DNA of 6,013 nt, taken from NCBI GenBank assembly GCA_030634675.1, contig DAOWAH010000114.1, forward strand, positions 1 to 6,013, written 5' to 3'. Of this stretch, positions 1-5,255 are shown piece by piece. This DNA comes from Fidelibacterota bacterium. GTDB lineage: Bacteria; Marinisomatota; Marinisomatia; Marinisomatales; TCS56. The stretch's first letter is position 1. Every line of letters begins with the position of its first letter. The translations under genes were made by a program, and so were the position numbers. The notes under the pieces were generated by a model. That model was given only the letters and a program-made list of their open reading frames with translations, searched no databases and had not been told where the DNA came from.

Positions 1-120
1 ACTGAAACGCACTATGCTGGTTTGATTCAATCTTTGCAGAAAGAATATTCTGACAAGTATGAATCAACACTTAGTGACAAGTTGCTAATAAGTTGCTATT
101 TTGAGACTAATCCAGACTAA
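1..120 (+). CDS. C-terminal end of an unrecognised protein (5' part outside window)
   Basis: Frame 1 is open from the first base and ends at TAA (118-120), giving 39 residues; the other two plus frames stop within the first 25 bases. The visible tail contains a polar stretch (QSLQKEYSDKYESTLSDK) followed by LLISCYFETNPD. I do not recognise a family and see no catalytic motif or membrane segment. The gene points towards the tRNA-Asp gene, which lies on the other strand, and its stop is 5 nt from the T-tract end of that unit's terminator, so the two transcripts converge. It could be a chance open frame, since only 117 coding bases are seen, but the frame stays open right to the convergent terminator, as expected of a real gene end. 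Confidence 0.4.
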   Translation, partial: TETHYAGLIQSLQKEYSDKYESTLSDKLLISCYFETNPD

Positions 121-125
121 TGCCC

Positions 126-167
126 AAAAATAAAAAAACCTCACACTCTCGAGGAGAAATGAGGTTT
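126..167 (-). terminator. Rho-independent terminator of the tRNA-Asp unit
   Basis: Read on the minus strand, an 8-bp stem AAACCTCA/TGAGGTTT (167-160 paired with 143-136) encloses a 16-nt loop, which may itself pair through CTC/GAG. It is followed by a T-rich tract (138-126, interrupted by one A). The tract lies on the minus-strand side, so the terminator serves the tRNA and the upstream membrane-protein gene. On the plus strand only a TTTA follows the stem, so termination of the 1-120 gene here would be weak. Confidence 0.85.
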
Positions 168-175
168 ATAGAGAG

Positions 176-249
<74 letters not shown>

Positions 250-265
250 AATATTTTTAAAAAGC

Positions 266-330
266 TTCTAACCAACTGCCTGTCCGTCGTAATCACGCAC
301 AGCGGGATGCAGACGGTAACTACGATCTCA
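266..330 (-). repeat. Partial tRNA-Asp 5'-half copy split by a 39-nt insert
   Basis: Plus-strand bases 266-278 are identical to 225-237 of the tRNA gene (13/13), and 318-330 match 238-250 (12/13). In the tRNA these two blocks are adjacent; here a 39-nt segment (279-317) separates them. The copy covers the tRNA 5' end and D arm only, with no anticodon or T arm, so it cannot make a tRNA. The insert and its edges can pair two ways: CCGTC (284-288) with GACGG (312-316), or TCGTAAT (287-293) with ACTACGA (319-325), the latter with one G-T pair. The stop codon of the neighbouring membrane-protein gene lies inside the copy. It is either a decayed duplicate tRNA invaded by a small palindromic sequence or a local rearrangement product. 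Confidence 0.8.
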
Positions 331-571
331 GCTTCTTAAGTCGGGATTTATCGCGGTATATCAAGGCAAAGGGAATGATCACAATATAGCCCAAGAAAAG
401 CATGGAAGGAGCAATTGTCAGACTCTGAAAACTGTTGACTTCGCCCAGAGCCATGATGATATAACCCAGGACTATGAAAATAATTCCAACGAGAAAAAGC
501 AGGTAGTTCTTTGCAGTATAAGCCCAGCCTTCAAATAGATGCAGGCTTTCCTTGTGGTTTTCCATGCTCAT
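320..571 (-). CDS. Small two-helix membrane protein, DUF3098-like
   Basis: From ATG at 571 this encodes 83 residues. A short polar N-terminus (MSMENHKESLHLFEGW) is followed by two hydrophobic helices at about residues 23-42 (LLFLVGIIFIVLGYIIMAL) and 52-72 (TIAPSMLFLGYIVIIPFALI), then a basic tail (RDKSRLKKLRS). The pattern of a NYLLF-type first helix with LGxxxM, a short polar loop and an APxxLxLGxxxxI second helix resembles the DUF3098 family of the Bacteroidota and relatives, whose function is unknown. A TTG at 610 would add 13 residues, but that stretch overlaps a candidate promoter and has no ribosome binding site; ATG at 565 is equally possible. The last codons (AGA TCG TAG) are supplied by the partial tRNA-Asp copy. 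The gene is probably co-transcribed with the tRNA, since no terminator separates them. Confidence 0.72.
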   Translation of the reverse strand: MSMENHKESLHLFEGWAYTAKNYLLFLVGIIFIVLGYIIMALGEVNSFQSLTIAPSMLFLGYIVIIPFALIYRDKSRLKKLRS

Positions 572-581
572 AGCAGCCGCG

Positions 582-610
582 AAAATACACTGGACAGCCA
601 GTACTAACAA
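582..610 (-). promoter_or_regulatory. Candidate promoter of the membrane-protein/tRNA-Asp unit, with dyad
   Basis: On the minus strand TTGTTA (610-605) and TATTTT (587-582) are separated by exactly 17 nt, each matching 4 of 6 bases of the sigma-70 hexamers. A perfect dyad ACTGG-N4-CCAGT (589-602) fills the spacer, where a repressor could sit. Transcription would begin just before the ATG at 571, giving a nearly leaderless mRNA. Matches this weak occur by chance in AT-rich DNA. Confidence 0.3.
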
Positions 611-647
611 AAGGAAAAATATTTATCATATACATCAGTATTATGAT

Positions 648-675
648 TTGACTTATCCGAATACAAACATTTAAC
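648..675 (+). promoter_or_regulatory. Candidate promoter for mltG-pcrA
   Basis: TTGACT (648-653) and TTTAAC (670-675) are spaced by 16 nt in the short divergent gap before mltG, which puts the start of transcription near 682 and leaves a leader of about 12 nt. An inverted repeat ATCATA-N11-TATGAT (625-630/642-647) lies directly upstream and could be an operator. The -10 element is weak. Confidence 0.3.
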
Positions 676-693
676 TTCGCCCCCCGTAAAGCC

Positions 694-1764
694 ATGCAAA
701 ATATTCCGTTCATCAACTTTAAAAAGGCTTATTTGGGTATCATCCTACTTTTTCTAATTACCAGTGTAATAACGTTCTATTGTTCGATCATTTTCTGGTC
801 TCAGGATAATCCCTATGCCCGGGTACGCGTAAAGGTGCCAGAGGGCGCTTCATTAACATCAATTTCCGGGCTATTGAAAGATAAACAAATTATTAGCAAC
901 CCAAAATCATTTACCCTGGCTGCCAAGTTATTGGGACAGGAAAAAAATATACCAGCCGGTGTTTTTACGCTATGGAATGCCAGTAATAATTATCGTATTT
1001 TACGTCAGTTAGTTAACGGTTCACCGACTAACAAGTCCATTACAATAATTGAAGGCTGGACAATTGCTGAAGTTGCTGACGAAGTGTCTGTTGCTTTAGG
1101 TTTGAATGGAGCTACTTTTAGCAGTTTATGTCATGATTCCGCCTTTATCAAATCATTGGCTGTACCAGCGGTCAGCAGCTTGGAAGGATTTCTTTTCCCG
1201 GAGACCTATATTTTTTTGGAGGGTCAGAATGAAAAGGAAATTATTACCCGACTTGTAGATCAGTATAAAAGCCATTTTACACTCGAGATGACGGGTATTG
1301 AGGAAAGGATTGGCTTAAGCGAATTGGAGATCATCACTATGGCTTCTATTATTGAAGGTGAAGCTATTTATGATGAAGAGCGACCGGTCATTGCGGCAGT
1401 CTACTACAACCGGTTAAAAAAGCATATGCGACTGCAGGCTGACCCCACCATACAATATATAATCGAAGGTTCACCCCGGCGGTTGCTTAAAAGAGATCTG
1501 CAGATCAGATCGCCCTATAACACTTATCGTAATTATGGATTACCCATCGGACCAATCAACAGTCCGGGCCGTCAGTCCATATTAGCTGCATTATACCCGG
1601 CAGATGTTGAGTATTTGTATTTTGTTGCTAAGGGTGATGGCTATCATACTTTTTCCAATACCCAGGCGGAACATAATCGGGCAAAGCGCAAATTTCAACA
1701 AGTTAGACGTAATGCAGCTCGTGAACGAAGAATGAAAATGCACAATAAGACCGACGCAATATGA
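694..1764 (+). CDS. mltG: Endolytic murein transglycosylase MltG (YceG family)
   Basis: MltG cleaves nascent glycan strands at the outer face of the inner membrane and is thought to set glycan length by ending polymerisation. The 356-residue product has the usual family length and order: a short cytoplasmic tail, one membrane helix (about 13-35), a LysM-like region (about 45-110), then the YceG catalytic domain. Visible family motifs are LEGFLFPETY (163-172), ASIIEGEA with the presumed catalytic Glu221, RLQADPTIQY (246-255), SPYNTY (273-278), GLPIGPINSPG (282-292) and VAKGDGYHTFS (311-321). The C-terminus is strongly basic. ATG 694 is the only sensible start because the frame has a stop at 649; no Shine-Dalgarno precedes it (CCCCCCGTAAAGCC). 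The stop overlaps the pcrA start by 4 nt (ATGA), pointing to co-transcription and translational coupling. Confidence 0.96.
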   Translation: MQNIPFINFKKAYLGIILLFLITSVITFYCSIIFWSQDNPYARVRVKVPEGASLTSISGLLKDKQIISNPKSFTLAAKLLGQEKNIPAGVFTLWNASNNYRILRQLVNGSPTNKSITIIEGWTIAEVADEVSVALGLNGATFSSLCHDSAFIKSLAVPAVSSLEGFLFPETYIFLEGQNEKEIITRLVDQYKSHFTLEMTGIEERIGLSELEIITMASIIEGEAIYDEERPVIAAVYYNRLKKHMRLQADPTIQYIIEGSPRRLLKRDLQIRSPYNTYRNYGLPIGPINSPGRQSILAALYPADVEYLYFVAKGDGYHTFSNTQAEHNRAKRKFQQVRRNAARERRMKMHNKTDAI

Positions 1765-3953
1765 GTTTGAAAAATTTAAATAAGGTACAGAAAACTGCCG
1801 TTGAATCAATCGATAAACCGGTTCTGATATTCGCAGGCGCGGGTAGTGGCAAAACACGGGTTATAACTCAAAAAATAGCTTACCTTATTCAGCAGGAATT
1901 TTACCAACCCGAGGAAATTTTAGCAGTTACTTTTACCAATAAAGCAGCCAACGAAATGAAAGGACGGGTTAGTAAACTTCTAAAACAGGATTTAGTTACC
2001 ATAAATATTGGTACCTTTCATTCGATTTGTGCCCGTCTTTTAAGGCAGGAAATTAAACGGCTTGGTTATACGCCGGATTTTGTTATTTATGATTCTATTG
2101 ACCAACTTGCTTTGGTAAAACTGGTTCTTGATGGGATGAATATCTCCAAGGATTATCTCGTACCGAGGAAGGTGCAAAATTATATCAGTGGATATAAAAA
2201 TAAACTGCTTTTTCCTGAGGATGTAGCTGCAAAAGCAGGAAATATTTTAGTACGTACTGTTGCGGAAGTATATGCGAATTACCAGAAAGAATTAAAGAAA
2301 AATAATGCAGTGGATTTCGATGATTTGTTGATTCTGCCATTAGTTTTATTTGAAAATTATCCTGCGGTTTTAAGAAAATACCAAGATCGCTGGAAATATA
2401 TTGTAGTTGATGAATATCAGGATACCAATCGGCCACAGTTTTTGTTTGTGTCAAGATTAGCTGAAAAGCATAACCATATTTGTGTGGTTGGTGATGACGA
2501 TCAGTCAATTTACGGTTGGCGCGGCGCTGATATACGCAATATTCTTGATTTTGAAAAAGTATTTAAAGATTGTGCGGTCTTTAAATTGGAAAAAAATTAT
2601 CGTTCAACGCAGAAAATATTATCGGCTGCATCTGCTGTTGTACAGAATAATGAACACCGGGCTAATAAGGAATTAGTATCAGTTTGTGGTGCAGGGGAAA
2701 AACTGGGCTTGATTGAAACTCAGGATGAGATGGAGGAAGCCGATGCTGTGGTCAATGCTATCGAGAAAGAAATAAAACTCAATAAACGCAAGTTTAGTGA
2801 TTTTGCCGTATTATACCGTACTAATGCTCAATCTCGCGCTTTAGAAGATAGTTTGATGCAGATGGGAATCCCCTATGATATTGTTGGTGGTATTCGGTTC
2901 TACGAACGTAAAGAAATTAAAGATTTTCTGGCCTACCTGAAATTGATAGTGAATCTGGAAGATACCGTTGCTCTACGCCGTGTAATTAATTTCCCGCCGC
3001 GGGGTATCGGCAGTAAAACAATTGATAAATGTATTAAGCGAGCCGAAAAGGTTAATAAGCGGCTATTTGATGTTCTGGCGGAACCTTCCGCCATCGATAT
3101 TCGTGGAAAACAAGCCGATTCATTGTCGAGTTTCTTCCGGATTGTATCTAAATACCATGACTTGCTTGATAAATTGAATGTCAGTGAATTGGCTCAAACT
3201 TTAATTGAAGATACCGGATTTATTAAACATTATAAAGAGCAAAATACAGCTGAGGATCAGGATAGAGTAGAAAACATCGAGGAATTACTCAAGGCGATCG
3301 ACGTATTTGCCCGGCGGAATTCCGAAAATAACTTGCAGCGATTTATTGAGGATGTCACCCTATTAACAGACATTGATAATTGGAATGAAAAGGTCAACCG
3401 GATTACATTAATGACAGCCCATTCATCCAAGGGATTGGAATTTCCGGTGGTATTTATCACCGGTATGGAAGAGGGATTGTTTCCGCACTTTAATTCTTTG
3501 AAGGAAGACGAGAATGTCGAAGAGGAACGTCGGCTATTCTACGTGGCTATCACCCGGGCTCAGAAACAAGTATATTTATTATACGCTAACGCTCGTCGGC
3601 GCATGGGATCGGACCAAGTCGTGGGTTTGGTGTCCCGCTTTATTCATGAGATACCCGAGAATTACCTTACGAAAATTCGTTTTACATCCGCCCTAACACG
3701 AAAAGTAGTTCGAACCGGCTGGGGTAATACCAAAACGGTGGTAAAACGCACCGTTACCGTTTTTGATGATTTCACAAAAGGAGATTATGTTGAGCATGCT
3801 ATTTTTGGAATTGGTAAAATTGAGGCTTTGAGCGGCAGCGGGGAAAACCAGCGTGTGGGGATTGTTTTTAAGGATGGTCAAAAGCGTAAACTGGTAGTAA
3901 AATTCGCCAAACTTAAAAAAATCCAGAATCCAAACTCTTTAAACCAGTCCTGA
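1761..3953 (+). CDS. pcrA: ATP-dependent DNA helicase, UvrD/PcrA type (superfamily 1A)
   Basis: This is a 3'-5' DNA translocase/helicase acting in nucleotide excision and mismatch repair, replication restart and removal of recombinase or RNA polymerase from DNA. All SF1A motifs are intact in the 730 residues: Q motif (Gln10), Walker A GAGSGKT (26-32), Ia AVTFTNKAANEM (55-66), Ib GTFHSICARLLR (84-95), II VVDEYQD (215-221), III VVGDDDQSIYGWRGA (242-256), IV LEKNYRST (276-283), V with MTAHSSKGLEF (551-561), and VI EEERRLFYVAITRAQ (587-601). The C-terminal segment (about 675-721, YVEHAIFGIGKI...) is the Tudor-like domain that in PcrA/UvrD contacts RNA polymerase; this separates it from Rep, which lacks it. 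The choice between the names uvrD and pcrA is arbitrary here. Translation starts inside the mltG stop (ATGA) with no Shine-Dalgarno, so it probably depends on ribosomes finishing mltG. Confidence 0.97.
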   Translation: MSLKNLNKVQKTAVESIDKPVLIFAGAGSGKTRVITQKIAYLIQQEFYQPEEILAVTFTNKAANEMKGRVSKLLKQDLVTINIGTFHSICARLLRQEIKRLGYTPDFVIYDSIDQLALVKLVLDGMNISKDYLVPRKVQNYISGYKNKLLFPEDVAAKAGNILVRTVAEVYANYQKELKKNNAVDFDDLLILPLVLFENYPAVLRKYQDRWKYIVVDEYQDTNRPQFLFVSRLAEKHNHICVVGDDDQSIYGWRGADIRNILDFEKVFKDCAVFKLEKNYRSTQKILSAASAVVQNNEHRANKELVSVCGAGEKLGLIETQDEMEEADAVVNAIEKEIKLNKRKFSDFAVLYRTNAQSRALEDSLMQMGIPYDIVGGIRFYERKEIKDFLAYLKLIVNLEDTVALRRVINFPPRGIGSKTIDKCIKRAEKVNKRLFDVLAEPSAIDIRGKQADSLSSFFRIVSKYHDLLDKLNVSELAQTLIEDTGFIKHYKEQNTAEDQDRVENIEELLKAIDVFARRNSENNLQRFIEDVTLLTDIDNWNEKVNRITLMTAHSSKGLEFPVVFITGMEEGLFPHFNSLKEDENVEEERRLFYVAITRAQKQVYLLYANARRRMGSDQVVGLVSRFIHEIPENYLTKIRFTSALTRKVVRTGWGNTKTVVKRTVTVFDDFTKGDYVEHAIFGIGKIEALSGSGENQRVGIVFKDGQKRKLVVKFAKLKKIQNPNSLNQS

Positions 3954-3976
3954 CTCAACCAATAGTAGCAATAATT

Positions 3977-4018
3977 TATAATAAAAGTGTTTCTGGAGAG
4001 GCAGAAATATTGTAAATT
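3977..4018 (+). promoter_or_regulatory. Candidate promoter region of fur
   Basis: The gap between pcrA and fur (3954-4047) contains a perfect TATAAT (3977-3982) without a convincing -35. A second TAAATT (4013-4018), preceded directly by TG, would start transcription near 4025, within the candidate Fur box. Between them is a perfect 6-bp hairpin TTTCTG/CAGAAA (3990-3995/4002-4007) with no T-run after it, so it is not a normal terminator. Either -10 could serve fur. Confidence 0.35.
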
Positions 4019-4021
4019 AGG

Positions 4022-4036
4022 TGAGATTCAATATCA
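4022..4036 (+). promoter_or_regulatory. Candidate Fur box (7-1-7) upstream of fur
   Basis: TGAGATTCAATATCA matches the classical 7-1-7 Fur/PerR-family consensus TGATAAT-N-ATTATCA at 11 of 14 arm positions, and its arms are inverted repeats of each other at 6 of 7 positions. It ends 11 nt before the fur ATG and overlaps the likely start of transcription from the -10 at 4013. This suggests iron-dependent autoregulation. It also argues against the upstream in-frame GTG at 4021 being the real start, as the box would then be coding. Confidence 0.5.
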
Positions 4037-4047
4037 ATAAGGCAATT

Positions 4048-4485
4048 ATGAACTCACCTCAAATAGATTTACGAGCAATAATCAAGCAGGAAGGTCTGCG
4101 CTATACCAACCAGCGTGAAGCGGTCTGGCTGGAATTACAATCTTCAGATAGTCATCGTGATGCAGAGAATATTTATTTTGCCTTACGGCAGAAAGGTATA
4201 AATATATCCAGAGCGACGGTATATCGAACTATTGAAATCCTGGTTAAAAATAATCTCGTCCGCAAGCTTGATTTAGGCGATGGTAAAAACCGCTATGAAT
4301 GTAAATGGGGTTTGACTCATCATGATCACTTGATCTGTACCAAATGCGGACGGATCGAGGAATTTTTCCATGATGGTATAGAAAAAGTGCAGAAGGAAAT
4401 AGCAGCCCAATACAATTTTACTCTGACCAACCATATTCACCAGTTGATTGGTTTGTGTGAAAGCTGTCGCTCAGATGAAGCATAG
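4048..4485 (+). CDS. fur: Ferric uptake regulator family protein (Fur)
   Basis: This is a metal-responsive dimeric repressor that binds DNA when loaded with divalent iron and so controls iron uptake genes. The 145 residues from ATG 4048 show the family plan: an N-terminal winged helix (LRYTNQREAV, then recognition-helix region ISRATVYRTIEIL at 53-65) and a C-terminal dimer domain. Structural zinc ligands are Cys97/Cys100 and Cys137/Cys140. Likely sensory-site residues include His36, Glu84, the HHDH cluster (91-94), Glu105 and His129/His131. HHDHLIC...IEEF with Glu rather than Asp at position 105 is more like Fur than PerR; Zur cannot be excluded by eye. An in-frame GTG at 4021 would add 9 residues but conflicts with the Fur box; a weak AAGG lies 6 nt before the chosen ATG. 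The FeoB-associated gene 21 nt downstream supports an iron role. Confidence 0.9.
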   Translation: MNSPQIDLRAIIKQEGLRYTNQREAVWLELQSSDSHRDAENIYFALRQKGINISRATVYRTIEILVKNNLVRKLDLGDGKNRYECKWGLTHHDHLICTKCGRIEEFFHDGIEKVQKEIAAQYNFTLTNHIHQLIGLCESCRSDEA

Positions 4486-4506
4486 TATTTATAATAGTAA
4501 TTCAAG

Positions 4507-4671
4507 ATGAACTGGCAATTGTTGGTAACGGCTATTATTATAATGGTGGCTGGTGTATTAGTTATCAGAAATATCTATAAACAAGTAAGACCTGCAAAAA
4601 GTTTTACTTGTAATGGTTGTAAAGGCGACTGTGCTGAGACATTTCCGGGAAAAATTAATATCCGGAGATGA
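4507..4671 (+). CDS. FeoB-associated Cys-rich membrane protein
   Basis: This 54-residue ORF starts 21 nt after fur. It has one N-terminal membrane helix (about residues 4-21, QLLVTAIIIMVAGVLVIR), then a short basic cytoplasmic tail with the cluster CNGCKGDCAETF (Cys35, Cys38, Cys42). This single helix plus CxGCxxxC layout is that of the small proteins usually encoded next to feoB, the GTP-driven ferrous iron transporter, and often named FeoB-associated Cys-rich membrane protein. The three cysteines may bind ferrous iron or take part in redox sensing; the family's biochemical role is not established. No feoA or feoB is present in the window, so the link here is to fur alone. No Shine-Dalgarno is seen before the ATG. 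The gene is probably co-transcribed with fur. Confidence 0.8.
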   Translation: MNWQLLVTAIIIMVAGVLVIRNIYKQVRPAKSFTCNGCKGDCAETFPGKINIRR

Positions 4672-4676
4672 TTTTA
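4642..4676 (+). terminator. Possible intrinsic terminator of fur and the Cys-rich gene
   Basis: TTTCCGG (4642-4648) can pair with CCGGAGA (4662-4668), with one G-T pair and an AT-rich 13-nt loop, followed by TGATTTTAA. The stem lies inside the last codons of the Cys-rich gene and the T-run crosses into the convergent GNAT stop. The stem is short and the T-run only four bases, so this is tentative; there is no T-run on the other side for the minus-strand transcript. Confidence 0.35.
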
Positions 4677-5153
4677 ATTCGTCAGCACTTTTTGCATAAT
4701 GATTGATTTATGCCCAGATTTCCCCTCCGTACTATAACCCAGTTTGTCATATAATTGTTGTGCTGTTTGATTACCTTGATTTACATTTAAGGTAAGTTTT
4801 TCAAGCTTCAGCTCACTAGCAATATTTTCCAGGTAATAAATAAGCTTTCGGGCATAACCCTGGCCACGGTATTCCGGAGCTATGATTAAATGAAATATAT
4901 GACCACGTCGTCGATCATCAGAAAATCGCAGACTGACATGCCCTATAATCAATTTGATGTTTAACACTACACAGGAAAGCGTGTCAGAATCGGAGTAAAA
5001 TTTTTTCTTCCATTGTCGAAATTTGAATGGGTAGCGCGTTTTGGGGGATGTCAGGTTCAAATCCTTAGGATTACGAAACCAGTTTTTTAAACAGCCTTCC
5101 AACAGTCGGGCTTGTACCGGATTTTTGTAATCTGCAATATGAATCTTTATCAT
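4674..5153 (-). CDS. GNAT-family N-acetyltransferase
   Basis: The protein (159 residues) transfers an acetyl group from acetyl-CoA to an amine; the acceptor cannot be told from sequence. The GNAT core is clear: a beta strand then motif A FHLIIAPEYRGQGYARKLI (87-105) with the pyrophosphate-binding loop R96-G-Q-G-Y-A101, and motif B LTLNVNQGNQTAQQLYDKLGY (120-140) with the NxGNxxAxxLYxKLGY pattern common in RimI-like and small-molecule acetyltransferases. The N-terminal third (residues 1-60), which sets acceptor specificity, has no recognisable signature and is unusually rich in Lys, Arg and aromatics. ATG 5153 is the start; no Shine-Dalgarno precedes it. The gene converges on the Cys-rich gene with only 2 nt between stop codons. 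Confidence 0.88.
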   Translation of the reverse strand: MIKIHIADYKNPVQARLLEGCLKNWFRNPKDLNLTSPKTRYPFKFRQWKKKFYSDSDTLSCVVLNIKLIIGHVSLRFSDDRRRGHIFHLIIAPEYRGQGYARKLIYYLENIASELKLEKLTLNVNQGNQTAQQLYDKLGYSTEGKSGHKSIIMQKVLTN

Positions 5154-5255
5154 TTTTATACTAATTGGTAGGCTGTAAAATAATACTAATGTCCAATATT
5201 ACTCAATGATCGCGCAGCTTGACATTGGTTTCAGTTATTAGAAAATTCAAGCCTT
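5154..5255 (+). promoter_or_regulatory. Divergent intergenic region between the GNAT and YhaM-like genes
   Basis: This 102-nt gap must carry promoters for both directions. For the plus strand there is a perfect -35 hexamer TTGACA (5219-5224), but only a poor -10 (AAAATT, 5242-5247) at 17-nt spacing. For the minus strand TTGAGT and TATTAT occur 15 nt apart (about 5206-5180). An inverted pair AATGTC/GACATT (5188-5193/5221-5226) spans the centre and overlaps the TTGACA. None is strong on its own. Confidence 0.3.

Noticed and set aside
531..716. Minus-strand open frame of 61 codons
   Set aside because: It overlaps the start of the DUF3098-like gene in another frame and the start of mltG on the other strand, and its sequence shows no family features.
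1591..1857. Minus-strand open frame across the mltG-pcrA junction
   Set aside because: It is antisense to the MltG C-terminus and the Walker A region of PcrA, both clearly coding on the plus strand.
2185..2508. Minus-strand open frame of 107 codons inside pcrA
   Set aside because: It is antisense to conserved helicase coding sequence, including motifs II and III, has no start signal, and its product resembles nothing; it is a by-product of the codon use of pcrA.
2482..2676. Plus-strand 64-codon frame within pcrA
   Set aside because: It is out of frame with motif III and IV coding sequence, which is intact in the main frame; there is no frameshift to explain.
3257..3881. Several short open frames in other frames of the 3' part of pcrA (3257-3460 and 3693-3881 minus, 3514-3696 plus)
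   Set aside because: All lie within intact helicase motifs V-VI and the C-terminal domain; none has a recognisable product or start signal.
3990..4007. Hairpin TTTCTG/CAGAAA as the pcrA terminator
   Set aside because: The 6-bp stem is AT-rich and is not followed by a T-run; I kept it only as part of the fur upstream region.
4021..4047. GTG at 4021 as the start of fur
   Set aside because: It would place the candidate Fur box inside the coding region and add nine residues before the usual Fur N-terminus; ATG 4048 has a better spaced, though weak, AAGG.
4486..4506. A second Fur-type operator before the Cys-rich gene (TTATAATAGTAATT)
   Set aside because: Only the left half resembles the consensus and the halves are not inverted repeats.
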